Shown one piece after another: positions 43,888-53,169 of a DNA stretch of 64,000 nt (the stretch's first letter is position 1; each line of letters starts with the position of its first letter). The DNA lies in assembly GCA_022072055.1 (NCBI GenBank), contig JAJVIK010000001.1, forward strand, positions 186,001 through 250,000, in the 5' to 3' direction. The notes under the pieces are model-generated. The model ran no database searches. It was not told where the DNA came from and worked only from the letters and a program-made list of their open reading frames with translations. Source of the stretch: a bacterium (GTDB lineage: Bacteria; Hinthialibacterota; Hinthialibacteria; OLB16). Made by a program: the position numbers and the translations under genes.

Positions 43888-45912
43888 TCAGGGCATCGGT
43901 TTTTCCGGAACTCGGAAACGTTCCGCGCGTTCCGTCAATCTTGCCGCGTCCTCGTGTCTTCCCAACAATCGGTTGAGCCTCGCCGCTTCCTCCAAGTACC
44001 CCGCCCAACAGGGGTTGTACAACAGTTTCCCTTCGACCGCTCCGAGAGTGACCCTTGGATCGCGCGCGAGACGCCCATACTCCTCCCAGCCATCGAAGAG
44101 GGCGATTCCGTGACGGTAATTCCCGGCCATGCGGAGCTGAACGAGAGCGGTCTCGAGATCGTTTTGGGCCAGGGCCACTGAGGCGCGATACAGGAGGGCA
44201 TCGTGGGTTTCGAGCAGTGGGTAGCGAATCGAATCCAAAGCCTCGGCGGCAAGTGAAAGTGACGCGGAGGCGCGCGCCGGCTCCGCCGCCGAGAGGCCGC
44301 GCCGGTATTCCTCGAAGCCGAACTTCAGTCGTTGCTGATCGCGAAGCCCCACCGACCCCGCGCTCACCAGTCCGGCGGCGAGGATCCCTGTCAGAAGGCG
44401 CTGACCGAAGCGCATGGGAGCGGCGGGCGCGCTCCCCCTCGCGCGCGTGGCGCTGAGGATCGCGAGACAGCCGATCGCCAGGAAGCTCGGCTGCGGCTGA
44501 CGCAAGGGGAAATCCACCAGCGAGTGAAACAAGATCAGCAAGAGGCAGGTCCACGCGGCCCAGACCATGGGACTGTGCGCCGCCAGGGGCGGCGAGTGAC
44601 CGTGCGGGCGGCGAATCCCCAGCCAAATTGCGCTCGCAACCAACCACGCGAAAGTCAGCATCCCGAGCGCGCCGGTCTCGGCGAGAATCTGGAGCGGATC
44701 GCTGTGCGCCTGGGGAACCAGACCGACTGAGGGACGATCATGCGGATGGTCCCGCTGGCGATAAACCTCCCCCTGGTAAAGGTTGTGGAGATTATAGTAC
44801 CGGCCATATCCGATCCCCCGCAGCGGATGATCCTTCACCATCAGGCCGGTGGTCCGCCAGATGAACCGCCGCGCGCCGAAGCCACCCTTCCAGCGCGGCG
44901 AATCGAGAGCTTCCCGAACCAGCCCCTCCGGATGATTGGGGATTCCCCAAGGCAGAAGCAGGGTCCCCCAGACGAAAAGCAGCGCCCCCAGCGCGGCAAG
45001 CGTGATTCCCCGTTGCACCTTGGAGCGGACGGCAAACGCGACCAGCGCGAGAAGAGCCGACGCTCCCACAGTGAAAATCAAGATCCGAGAGGCGGAGGCG
45101 AGCGACTCGCTCAGGAGCGCGCGGAGCAACACGAAAAGCCCCGCCGAGATCGAGTATGCCGCCGCGGCTCGCCTCCAAGGGCGAAGCTCTCCTCCCGTCG
45201 GAAAGAACGCGGCCGCCAGGGGAAGCATGACAAAAAGCCCGAGCCATGCCCCCACGGTGAACACGGTGGTGAGGGCATACAGGAAGATCATCCCGACTCC
45301 GGCCCATGCGATCCGCGCGAAACGAGAGGCCCCGCTTGCCCACCAACGCGCGAGAACGACCGGGAGCAGATAGACCAGATATCCCCCAACCTCGTTTGGG
45401 TTTCCGAGGGTGGAGGAAAGGTGGAAGCGCCAATCCGAAACCGGTTCAGCGCCCCACCGGAAAATTCCCCAGTCCTGAAGAATCGCGAGCGCTCCCACCA
45501 GCGCGCCACCCACGGCAAAGGCTCCAAGCAGATGTCCGGCTTGGCGGACGGACTCCTCCCTTGTCCTTGACCCGAAGGAAGCAATCAGCAGGCGGAAGAC
45601 CAGATAGCCAAGCGGAAGCCGCAACCACAAGGCAAGCGTGACATCCCAATCGGGCGCCCGCCATCTCCAGGCAAAGAGGGTGGCCGCGAGGCAGGCGAGG
45701 ATGGGAGTATCGAGCGGTATCCGGGGCTGCCGGATGGAAACCCCATTCCAGCAGGCGATGGCCAAGAGCAGCCCGGTCCACGCCATGAGGAAGAACCACT
45801 TGGGTTCATGGAAGCTGTCGTAGGCGGGGGCCCAGACGATGAGCGGGAAAACCACCGCGAAGAGCAGCCAAAGCGGCCTGCCATCCACTCGGGTCGTAAA
45901 TGGGCGAGTCAT
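43888..45912 (-). CDS. O-antigen ligase-like (Wzy_C) membrane protein
   Basis: A 674-residue polytopic protein from ATG 45912, which overlaps the stop of the DUF2723 gene (ATGA); an in-frame upstream ATG at 46035 lies inside that gene and is less likely. About twelve helices are followed by a soluble C-terminal segment of about 120 residues with TPR-like helices. The outer-loop motif PQAHSDPLQILAETGALGML (around 410) matches the Wzy_C signature of O-antigen ligases and polymerases, which join or polymerise lipid-linked glycans outside the cytoplasm. Coupled to the DUF2723 GT-C gene, this suggests a two-gene glycan unit. Exact glycan unknown. Confidence 0.82.
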   Translation of the reverse strand: MTRPFTTRVDGRPLWLLFAVVFPLIVWAPAYDSFHEPKWFFLMAWTGLLLAIACWNGVSIRQPRIPLDTPILACLAATLFAWRWRAPDWDVTLALWLRLPLGYLVFRLLIASFGSRTREESVRQAGHLLGAFAVGGALVGALAILQDWGIFRWGAEPVSDWRFHLSSTLGNPNEVGGYLVYLLPVVLARWWASGASRFARIAWAGVGMIFLYALTTVFTVGAWLGLFVMLPLAAAFFPTGGELRPWRRAAAAYSISAGLFVLLRALLSESLASASRILIFTVGASALLALVAFAVRSKVQRGITLAALGALLFVWGTLLLPWGIPNHPEGLVREALDSPRWKGGFGARRFIWRTTGLMVKDHPLRGIGYGRYYNLHNLYQGEVYRQRDHPHDRPSVGLVPQAHSDPLQILAETGALGMLTFAWLVASAIWLGIRRPHGHSPPLAAHSPMVWAAWTCLLLILFHSLVDFPLRQPQPSFLAIGCLAILSATRARGSAPAAPMRFGQRLLTGILAAGLVSAGSVGLRDQQRLKFGFEEYRRGLSAAEPARASASLSLAAEALDSIRYPLLETHDALLYRASVALAQNDLETALVQLRMAGNYRHGIALFDGWEEYGRLARDPRVTLGAVEGKLLYNPCWAGYLEEAARLNRLLGRHEDAARLTERAERFRVPEKPMP

Positions 45913-47753
45913 GGTCCATTTTCCATGGCCTCGTTCTGAAGCTCCAGACGGTAGAGCTTCCCGGAGGGAACCGGCATTCGATCGAGGTCCGAATGCCCTT
46001 CGGTCAGAATCGGCACGCGCAAGCATTCCCGCCACTCGACCGGTCGCGGAAGGTATCGCTCCAGCTCCTGGAACAATCCGGTCAGATAGAGCGGCCGCTC
46101 CTCGAAAGATGGAAACAGCCGCTCCACCATGAGGAGCGCCAGAGTGTGCCGGTTCTCCAGGAAGATTCGGCCCCCCACCTTGTAGATCCGGGTGAGCGGG
46201 GCCGTGGGGCGCGGGGTGGCCGCCTCAAGAAACTCGGTAAGAATCTTTTCCTCCAAGGGAACTCGATCGGTCCCCTTCGCGAGCATCTGAAAGAAATCGG
46301 AATGGATCCCTTCCCGAAGCAGGGTCTTCTCATACCAGGGGGAAGTGAAGAACCCCTCGGAGAGCAGGGCGACGCGCGCGCCGCGTCGGGCCACCTCCTT
46401 GTGATAAAGGAGCGGGAAATAGGTGTAGTCCACCGGTTCTTGGGCGCGCGCGGGGACCGCGATCAAGACCGCTCCGGGCGGGGGTTGATCGAGGGTCCTT
46501 CGGGCGAGACGTTCGGGCAGCTCAAGCAGATAAGGGGAGGGACCCTCGATCGCGCGGAGCCGCCAGGATACGGAAAGGAGCGCCAGCGCCACCAGTGTCC
46601 ACGGGAGCATCGGTGTCTTGGAGCGCGCCCATTCCAGAGCCGCTCCCCATCCGACCCCAGCGGCGAGAGCCCAAACCAACAACGGTAGAAGGTGAAAATC
46701 GGCCTGGTCGGCGACATGGTATTGGGCGATGAAAACGGTCGGGAGAGCCCAGGCGGCGAGTCCGGACCCAAAGGCTCGTCTGGCGACCGTCGCCGAGTGT
46801 CCCACTCCGAGAAATGCCATCCCAAGGGAGAGTCCGAGGGCGCTCCAGAGAATCCCGGGAACCCCTGTGAGGCTTTCCAGGGTGAGGCGGATCGGGCTTG
46901 GGGAAAACCCCTGCTCGTGCGCCATCCACTCCTTGACCCGAAGGATTTCCTGGTCGGTCCGAAACTGGTGGGCGGAGAAGACTTTCCAGAGGTTTCCGAA
47001 GGTCGAAGGGTCCTCCCAGTTGAGCGGAATGTCGGAGCGCGCGCGGAGCCAAAGGACCAGATACGGTCCGAAAACGGCAAGGCCAAAGAGGGCCGCGGCG
47101 GCGGGGAAGAGGCGCCGCGGCGGGTTCCAGGTCCTGAGTGATCCCGCGAGCCAAAGGGCCAAGCCGGGAAGGAGGAAGACCAGCAGGCGGTGATGCCCCA
47201 GCGCAAGTCCGGCCAGGAGGGCCACCATCAGGAGCCCTCGTTCCGAAGGCTGTGAGACAAACCGCGCTCCAAGGAAGAGACAGCTTGCCGCAAGCAGGAG
47301 AGAAAAGGCATACACTTCCGTGGTGACCGCCTGACGGATCACCAAGGGGGAAAGGGCGAACGCAAGGAGTCCCAACCGCCATCCGATACCCTTCCAGTGG
47401 TTTTCTTTCTCGATTGGAATCATCCGGAACAAGAGTCCGAACGCGAGGAGGGCGCAAGCCGCCGAAAACAGGTTCCCCTTGAAGGCGACGGAGCCTAGCG
47501 GCAGGCAACCGAAAGTCTTGAGGGCCAGGAGATAGAGCGGATACCCGGTGGGATGGGCGACTCCATCGCGCCAGGCGGCGGTGAGCAGTTCGGGGCCGTC
47601 GCCCCAGCTGATGAATGGGCGAATATGCCCGGAGAAAACAGTCGCGAGAAGGGCGAGCAGAAGGGAGTCCAGCAGGGCTTGAGCACGTTCGGTAATTCCA
47701 CAGTCTCCGCTTCGTCTCAGCTGGCTTGATCGGCGGGGTCGTCCTTCAACCAC
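45909..47753 (-). CDS. DUF2723/TMEM260-like GT-C membrane protein
   Basis: A 614-residue polytopic membrane protein. The N-terminal motif SWGDGPELLTAAWRDGVAHPTGYPLYLLAL (about 49-78) is the DUF2723 signature: an acidic outer loop (Asp52, Glu55) followed by H-P-T-G-Y-P-L, as in the O-mannosyltransferase TMEM260 (GT117). The C-terminal region is soluble and may face outside. The start is uncertain: GTG 47753 (used) or TTG 47771 are in frame; an ATG at 47969 is unlikely, because the terminator of the gene at 47960 falls inside that longer frame. The stop is fused to the O-antigen ligase start. Probable role: transferring a sugar from a polyprenyl phosphate. Confidence 0.78.
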   Translation of the reverse strand: MVEGRPRRSSQLRRSGDCGITERAQALLDSLLLALLATVFSGHIRPFISWGDGPELLTAAWRDGVAHPTGYPLYLLALKTFGCLPLGSVAFKGNLFSAACALLAFGLLFRMIPIEKENHWKGIGWRLGLLAFALSPLVIRQAVTTEVYAFSLLLAASCLFLGARFVSQPSERGLLMVALLAGLALGHHRLLVFLLPGLALWLAGSLRTWNPPRRLFPAAAALFGLAVFGPYLVLWLRARSDIPLNWEDPSTFGNLWKVFSAHQFRTDQEILRVKEWMAHEQGFSPSPIRLTLESLTGVPGILWSALGLSLGMAFLGVGHSATVARRAFGSGLAAWALPTVFIAQYHVADQADFHLLPLLVWALAAGVGWGAALEWARSKTPMLPWTLVALALLSVSWRLRAIEGPSPYLLELPERLARRTLDQPPPGAVLIAVPARAQEPVDYTYFPLLYHKEVARRGARVALLSEGFFTSPWYEKTLLREGIHSDFFQMLAKGTDRVPLEEKILTEFLEAATPRPTAPLTRIYKVGGRIFLENRHTLALLMVERLFPSFEERPLYLTGLFQELERYLPRPVEWRECLRVPILTEGHSDLDRMPVPSGKLYRLELQNEAMENGP

Positions 47754-47830
47754 TTTGCATTCTCTGGGCAATATCTCATTTACTTCCTGAAATGATATGG
47801 TCGAGTCTCCCAAAAGGGAATGCTTGAGGA

Positions 47831-47855
47831 AAAAAATGGGGGGCTGTGGCCCCCC
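47831..47855 (-). terminator. Intrinsic terminator of the tandem-repeat exoprotein gene
   Basis: GGGGGGC-TGTG-GCCCCCC forms a 7-bp GC stem (47838-47855). Read on the minus strand it is followed by ATTTTTT (47837-47831), giving a classical Rho-independent terminator about 105 bp past the stop at 47960. Confidence 0.8.
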
Positions 47856-47959
47856 GCTCAGACTACTCGTTGTTGAACTCCGTTTCGATTCAGTCCGACC
47901 TTCGATGATGCAAGGCAGCCCCCAGTGAGGAAATCCACCCAATCTGAGAACCTGGCGCG

Positions 47960-49036
47960 TCAGTCCCAAAATGCCCTGACATAGAGGTCGTAAATCCTGA
48001 TGTAACGACCCCCCGCCGTTCCATCAGGAGTGAGGAGGACCTCCATATCATTGAACTGGGTAGAAGTCCATTTCCCGGACGATTTGGTGAATGTAACGGA
48101 ATACCAATTGGGTATCGTGGAAAGCCCTACGGTCTGGGGGGTTACGGAATCGCTTGGAATACTCAGCCCAATTTCCAGTGGTTCAACAACCGAGTTGGAT
48201 TCCATTCCATAGAACACGACCTCAATCCGCTTGACATCAGACCGACATGCGTTCGATTCGCTGAGAGGGTCCACTTCGTAGGCTTGCGTGACAAGTTCAT
48301 CGTCCGCACCATTGGCCTCAATATAGGTTGCTGTGCTGGGGGTGGAACCCTCGTGTCGGAATTTGCCTTTGTTGATGTTGCTCGCACTGTTTACAGACCA
48401 ATCTCCTGTCCCATCATCCCCAATTACGGTCGGTCTCCTGTACTCAGGGAAGATTGGGCGAACATAAAGAGCCTCAATACTGATTGCCTCAGAAGTCAAT
48501 AGGCTGGGTCCAGATACCAGCGACACTGCAAGGTAATTCAAATCATCCCGAGTCCAGTATCCCGACCCCTTATTGAAAATGGCTGTGTCCCAACCTTCAG
48601 TGGTGCTCATATCGACCTCTTGCTCGCTCTGCCAGCTCCCTACATAAAGGTTCACCCAAGGATCGTCAACGTCATTTGAGCTGAGGCTTCCGCGGATCAG
48701 AACCTCGATGGAATTGGACTCAGCATGTTCCGCAGGATATCCGGGATCACCAATAAGGTAGCTCTGGTACACCTCCTCATCCGCCGGTCCAGTCGCTTCA
48801 GCATGGCCATCATCAGCGTCATTGCTCGGATAGGTCACGTCGTCGTCAACCAGGGTGTATTCACAGGTAGTCCAATCACAGCCACCGAGGCATCCGCATT
48901 CAGCCACAGGACGGAGCTCTTCATCACACATGGCACCCGCCCTTACAGTTCCTAGCGCCAATACCACACATACGACCAGAACGGCCACACCCGGCGGAAA
49001 CCAACCTGAACTGCGCATCCTTGTGCTTCTCGACAT
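47960..49036 (-). CDS. Secreted tandem-repeat protein of unknown function
   Basis: A 358-residue protein with a clear signal peptide (GVAVLVVCVVLALGTVRAGA), then a Cys-rich start (CDEELRPVAECGCLGGCDWTTC) and two related repeats of about 140 residues. Repeat 1 runs from YTLVDDD to EALYVRPIF; repeat 2 from PTVIGDDG to YDLYVRAFW. Both contain a GSGYW/SSGKW-type Trp motif, an acidic patch and a closing Y-V-R-x-F/I strand, so each is probably a beta-sandwich. No family was recognised. AAAGGAG lies nine bases before the ATG. Composition is visibly less GC-rich than the flanks, possibly acquired by transfer. The gene ends with an intrinsic terminator. Probably a surface or secreted binding protein. 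Confidence 0.75.
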   Translation of the reverse strand: MSRSTRMRSSGWFPPGVAVLVVCVVLALGTVRAGAMCDEELRPVAECGCLGGCDWTTCEYTLVDDDVTYPSNDADDGHAEATGPADEEVYQSYLIGDPGYPAEHAESNSIEVLIRGSLSSNDVDDPWVNLYVGSWQSEQEVDMSTTEGWDTAIFNKGSGYWTRDDLNYLAVSLVSGPSLLTSEAISIEALYVRPIFPEYRRPTVIGDDGTGDWSVNSASNINKGKFRHEGSTPSTATYIEANGADDELVTQAYEVDPLSESNACRSDVKRIEVVFYGMESNSVVEPLEIGLSIPSDSVTPQTVGLSTIPNWYSVTFTKSSGKWTSTQFNDMEVLLTPDGTAGGRYIRIYDLYVRAFWD

Positions 49037-49209
49037 CGGACAGGCTCCTTTCAGTTACTAGAGTGAGTTCTTGCAATCAACCACTACGAGCTACTGTGAA
49101 CACGACGCTATTCTCGATGTCAATAGACTGCACACCCTTCTGAGGAGGGAGGATGCTTACGTTTTCGATTCCATCAAACCGAGATTGAGGAGATTTGTCG
49201 TTATAGGCA
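49037..49209 (-). other. Intergenic stretch with a doubtful small reading frame
   Basis: The gap between the tandem-repeat exoprotein and the parvulin gene. A minus-strand frame of 63 codons (49268 to 49077) begins inside the parvulin gene. Its first third is a shadow of that gene, its rest is protein-like (NDKSPQSRFDGIENVSILPP) but lacks a family match. Treated as unproven. No terminator is visible after the parvulin stop. Confidence 0.2.
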
Positions 49210-51015
49210 TCAACGTAGATAATCGTCGGGCATGAGCATCCGAACCGCTCCAATTGACGCATCTTCAAGACCTGATTCTCTCAGCAATTCACCTCTGAGC
49301 CTCGCCTTTTCTTCCACCTGCCGACGTAAATGCAGGTTTACGGTTATCTCGGCAGAACTGCCTGAGAGGGATCGTTGATCTGGCCCATTAGCTTCCACAA
49401 CCTTGGCAGCGACCACCCTCCCAAGATGGCGAAACGGACGGGGTGTCCAAGTCCCCACAGGCAAGGCGAGGATCGTGTCCCAAATGGGTTTCGGGTAGCG
49501 TGACCCGACGATAAGGGGAGGAGTGACACCGCCACGAGATGTTTCTTCGCCCTTGGACCACTTCCTCACCACCTCTTCCTCCGGGGTACCTGCCTGAATC
49601 TCCACTAGGGCCTGAAGAGCTTTCTCCTCCGCCTCCCGTAACGCAAACTCCATCTCCGAGGGCCGCGTCGCGTCGCGTGGTTGAACTGCAATCTCCCGCA
49701 AGATGTATTGAGGCTTGGTCTTGAAGTCCTCAAGGTGGGCTTCGTAGTACTCCCTCACTTCGGTGGCTGAGATCGGCGGGAGCGCAGCAATTCGTGTCTT
49801 GAGTTCATGTTGAAACAGCAGCTTACCGAGGAGCGCCAGTCGATCCATGCGATAGCGCTGTTCATAGGTGGCATCGGAAGTGAATCCTTGCCGAGCAGCA
49901 TCTTGACGGATCAGCTCCGGGAGGAGGACCCTTTCTACGAGGTGAGTCCTGTAGGTCTCCAGAAGCCGCTCTCGAGGTTGTTCGTCGTCGATCACACCAA
50001 GGGGGCGAATCTTGAGGAGGTCGCGCAAGTCTTTGAAGGCGATCTTTAGGGGCCCGGCCTCGCCTAATGGTGCGGCGTCGTTCACGCCCTCCATGGTGGC
50101 CGACGCGACAAACGCCGCAAGTGTGTCTCCGCGCACTTTGAGAGTTTCCGAGGCACGGAGACGCGCACGCAACCCGATCAAATTGTCGTGCGTCTTCCGG
50201 TATTTCAGGGTTTCTAAAATGGAGGGTGCGGCTTCCTCCAGGGAAAGCAGCCTCGGAGCTTCCTTGGTCTCCAACCGCAGAATATGGAACCCGAACTTGG
50301 TGGGAATCACATCGCTGACCTCGCCCGGTTCGAGCGCCATGGCGGCCTCCTCCAAGGCGCGCGACAGTTTCCCCAAGGAGTGAGGTCCCGAAACCTGAAA
50401 GGCGCTGGTCGGGGAACCCGTGGCCCATGTTGCGGCCGCGAGGAAGTCCTCAAGCGGGACTTCGCCATCGCCCGGTTTCTTATCCCCCAACATCTTTGCA
50501 AGGGTCTCGCGCGCCTTGCGTTCCAGGTCTTTTCGGCAGGATTCGGCCTCGCACCGCGTGGCGTCGAAAAAGACTCGCCGGATGCTGAAACTCCCCACCC
50601 GCGCGAAATTGGCTCGATGCTCCCGGTAGTACCTCTCGATTTCCTCGGGGGAGGGATCCTCAGCCGGACGGAGAACCTCTTCAATCAGTCGATTCTCACT
50701 CTCTCCACACTCCAGCCCCCACAGTCCCCAGCGCACCTCCGGCAACTTTTCCCAGCTCGCGAATTGGACCTCCGCCTTGGCGGCCAAGAGACGGTGGATA
50801 GAAAAGTCCTCCAATATTTCGCTCGGACTGGGCAGGTTCGGACGCATCCGTTTCAAGTCCTCAAACCGGGCGCGAACATAGAGGTGATAATCCTGATCGT
50901 AGATCGGTCCCAGCCGGTCCCGAGCAAGAGGCGGCGGCTCGCCTTCGGCCACTCCTGAAATGCCATGAGAGAGGCTCAGAATGAGAGTGAGCAGAAGCGA
51001 GGAGAGTGGGTTCAT
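49210..51015 (-). CDS. Exported parvulin-type peptidyl-prolyl isomerase (SurA/PrsA-like)
   Basis: A 601-residue exported protein: signal peptide (NPLSSLLLTLILSLSHGISG) at ATG 51015, chosen because GGAG precedes it; an ATG at 51030 is in frame. Two parvulin-like segments are seen: one from SFSIRRVFFDATR to EPGEVSDVIPTKFGFHILRLE (about 140-260), which keeps the GFHIL-type end of rotamase domains, and a second, more degenerate one from QYILREIAVQPRDA to LPVGTWTPRPFRHLG (about 440-550). SurA-like proteins assist folding of outer-membrane and secreted proteins in the periplasm. Flanked by two secreted-protein genes, which it may serve. Two cysteines (CEAESC) near 158 are unusual and may form a disulfide. 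Confidence 0.83.
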   Translation of the reverse strand: MNPLSSLLLTLILSLSHGISGVAEGEPPPLARDRLGPIYDQDYHLYVRARFEDLKRMRPNLPSPSEILEDFSIHRLLAAKAEVQFASWEKLPEVRWGLWGLECGESENRLIEEVLRPAEDPSPEEIERYYREHRANFARVGSFSIRRVFFDATRCEAESCRKDLERKARETLAKMLGDKKPGDGEVPLEDFLAAATWATGSPTSAFQVSGPHSLGKLSRALEEAAMALEPGEVSDVIPTKFGFHILRLETKEAPRLLSLEEAAPSILETLKYRKTHDNLIGLRARLRASETLKVRGDTLAAFVASATMEGVNDAAPLGEAGPLKIAFKDLRDLLKIRPLGVIDDEQPRERLLETYRTHLVERVLLPELIRQDAARQGFTSDATYEQRYRMDRLALLGKLLFQHELKTRIAALPPISATEVREYYEAHLEDFKTKPQYILREIAVQPRDATRPSEMEFALREAEEKALQALVEIQAGTPEEEVVRKWSKGEETSRGGVTPPLIVGSRYPKPIWDTILALPVGTWTPRPFRHLGRVVAAKVVEANGPDQRSLSGSSAEITVNLHLRRQVEEKARLRGELLRESGLEDASIGAVRMLMPDDYLR

Positions 51016-51070
51016 CGCGGGAAGCTCCATCGGAGGCGATTCCTGTCAAACATAGCAGATGAACCGGGCA

Positions 51071-51111
51071 AAAAACAAACCGGGGTCGGTGGATGGCTCC
51101 CTCGACCCCGG
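51071..51111 (-). terminator. Intrinsic terminator after the 588-residue exoprotein gene
   Basis: CCGGGGTCG and CGACCCCGG form a 9-bp stem (51080-51088 with 51103-51111) around a 14-base loop. On the minus strand it is followed by TTTGTTTTTTG, a good T-tract, 23 bp past the stop at 51134. Confidence 0.75.
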
Positions 51112-51133
51112 CGAGTACCGTCAGGATTCAGGC

Positions 51134-52900
51134 TTAATCATACAGGTCCCACTCCCGGACCGCGGTTCCGGGCGGAATCGCGCTGGGAAGCTGGAACAGA
51201 CGCGCAACCTGACTTTGTGGCAATGGCTTCGCCACTCCCGTGCAATCCACAGCCGTGGAGATCGTCGGAACTGCATTGTCGCTGGTCCAGCAAACGCAAA
51301 TTGTGTCGCCGCTGATCGCGACTTCGAGGATCGAGGAATCACCGGTGTAGCCAGTTCCCGAGTTGTTATCCGTCGTGGGATCGGGTAAACCGCTCACAAA
51401 GAAATTTGGCGTTTTGGGCGTCCCATCCGGGTTATACACCCGACAAACCACCGCGCGGGTGGAGTTGTCTCGGTAAGCCACCACGATGGTGCCGTCCTGC
51501 TCGTCCACATCCACGGCCTGCCCGACTCGCCAAGCATCGCTGAAGGCACCCGTGCTGGGACCGGCGCCACCGTTGAGGTCATCGTCGACAATGATGGTGC
51601 GGGTCACCGGCAAGCAGGTCCCCGCCGTTGTGTTGACCTCCCAAATCATCAGTCCGCGACGGAAGAAACCGGAGGCGGTGTGCTTGAGGGTGCACATTCT
51701 GGCGAGACGGTTCCCACCGCAGGCCATGTTCTGCTCACGGTCGAACCAGGTGTCACGGTTGGTGTCGTTCTCGAACCCGGTGGGCAGCGGCATGTTGTTG
51801 CCGCCAGGGTTGTTGAGCGGGCTGGTCTGGGTGGCGTATGCAACCAGGGTTCCCGCGTTGTTATAGATGGCGATCATCTGATCCTGATACAACCCATACC
51901 ACCCGTTTGCATAGTCCGAATCCCCACTGCTTGACGCCTCCGACTTCGGAGACCAAAAACCGGGAGCGCTGGGAGCCCAATAGACTTGGGGACGTTTCCG
52001 GGTCTGGAAAACCGCAGTCGTGCTCAAAACGTAGGTCGTTGCCGCCGGGTTGGTGATCGAATGAACCGTCACATCATCATTGGCGGTTCCGTAGAACGGA
52101 TTGGAAACATTGTCCACCGCAGTTCGGTCGGGGTCGATGAACACTCGAATCTCGTTGGAGTTGGCATTGCTCGAGCGAGTGCAGCCGCTATAGAATGAAT
52201 TGCCATCCGAAAGGATCCCCACGCCCGCTGGCTTGGCGCTAACACCGCCGACCCAATTGGGGTCACCGCCGCCAAGATCGTCCGGGGAGGGAACATTTCG
52301 ACCCGGGGTCATATCGCAGATGGTGTTTCCGTCACGGTCGAAACGCTGGAAATTGGCCTTTCCCCCGGCTGAACCCGAAGCCGGAGAAGCATTGTTCCAG
52401 TAGTTGAGCGCCGCCGGGGTATTGGCCCCGAGGAGCAGCTTCCAGGTCGGAGTTTCGCGGAGGCAGGCTCCGATGATGAACTCACCCGTCTCGCGGTTTC
52501 CTCTCACCATGACATCTTGAGAGAGCTTGGCGGGCTGGACCCCCGCAGTCAGCGCGGTGATGTCCGTGGTGCCATCATCCCCGATCCACCCACCAAGGTC
52601 CGCCACGATCCCATTCCGGTCGACCACAACCTTCCTGAGACCGCAGTCCACGCCGTTGGCGTTGATCGCGGCGGTCCCCACGACAACGAATTCCTCCCGG
52701 TTGGTCACCGGATCCTTACCGATGGCCGCCATGCCGAGCGCGTTAGGACGATTGTTTCCGAAGGCCAGGAAGTCCGGCCACACGTCAAAATTGGGGCTGA
52801 GTGTCTGGACGCCCGCCGCCACGGGGTCCAGGGGCTGCGCGAACACAACATTGGGGGACAGCAGGCAAAGCACTGCCGCCAATACAAGTAATTTTCGCAT
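51134..52900 (-). CDS. Secreted protein of unknown function
   Basis: A 588-residue protein with a strong signal peptide (KLLVLAAVLCLLSPNVVFA). The mature part is rich in Asn, Gly, Asp and Ser, poor in Lys, and beta-rich. Repeated short strands such as EEFVVVGTAAINANG, GLMIWEVNTTAG and IVVAYRDNSTRAVVCRVYNPDG suggest a beta-propeller or beta-helix. Several Cys residues are spread through it. No catalytic motif and no C-terminal sorting or anchor signal seen. AAGGAGAG lies before the ATG. Leader contains a hairpin at 52938-52954. Probably an abundant or surface-exposed exoprotein. Function unknown. Confidence 0.72.
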   Translation of the reverse strand: MRKLLVLAAVLCLLSPNVVFAQPLDPVAAGVQTLSPNFDVWPDFLAFGNNRPNALGMAAIGKDPVTNREEFVVVGTAAINANGVDCGLRKVVVDRNGIVADLGGWIGDDGTTDITALTAGVQPAKLSQDVMVRGNRETGEFIIGACLRETPTWKLLLGANTPAALNYWNNASPASGSAGGKANFQRFDRDGNTICDMTPGRNVPSPDDLGGGDPNWVGGVSAKPAGVGILSDGNSFYSGCTRSSNANSNEIRVFIDPDRTAVDNVSNPFYGTANDDVTVHSITNPAATTYVLSTTAVFQTRKRPQVYWAPSAPGFWSPKSEASSSGDSDYANGWYGLYQDQMIAIYNNAGTLVAYATQTSPLNNPGGNNMPLPTGFENDTNRDTWFDREQNMACGGNRLARMCTLKHTASGFFRRGLMIWEVNTTAGTCLPVTRTIIVDDDLNGGAGPSTGAFSDAWRVGQAVDVDEQDGTIVVAYRDNSTRAVVCRVYNPDGTPKTPNFFVSGLPDPTTDNNSGTGYTGDSSILEVAISGDTICVCWTSDNAVPTISTAVDCTGVAKPLPQSQVARLFQLPSAIPPGTAVREWDLYD

Positions 52901-52937
52901 TTTGGGGTGCTCTCCTTACAACAAGGAAAATCCAAAG

Positions 52938-52954
52938 GGCGGTCACCGACCGCC
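52938..52954 (-). promoter_or_regulatory. Leader hairpin of the 588-residue exoprotein gene
   Basis: GGCGGTC-ACC-GACCGCC, a perfect 7-bp stem 38 bases upstream of the ATG within the likely 5' leader. May stabilise the mRNA or bind a regulator; no attached T-tract. Confidence 0.35.
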
Positions 52955-53140
52955 ATTACCCGATCCCATCCTCCCCTGACAAGCTCGAAAAGGTCAGGAA
53001 CGGTGTCTGCACCGAGAAGACCCTCCTCTCATTCGGCTGAATTCCCGTGGCCGCCACGCGACGCGAACCTCACGGGACACTCGACCATCCCGTGGATGGA
53101 CACACCCCATCTTTCCAATAAGGGGGCCATTCCAAGGATC

Positions 53141-53169
53141 ATCCTACATCTTTCTCAAACCCAGGGCAA
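53141..53169 (-). promoter_or_regulatory. Candidate promoter toward the 588-residue exoprotein gene
   Basis: Minus strand: TTGCCC, a 17-base spacer, TAGGAT. It would give a long leader of about 235 bases. Match is moderate and unsupported by other evidence. Confidence 0.3.

Noticed and set aside
47754-47969. N-terminal extension of the DUF2723 gene to an ATG at 47969
   Set aside because: It would run through an intrinsic terminator and has no family sequence.
49077-49268. 63-codon frame downstream of the parvulin gene
   Set aside because: One third is a shadow of the parvulin gene and the rest has no recognisable family; kept only as a doubtful entry.
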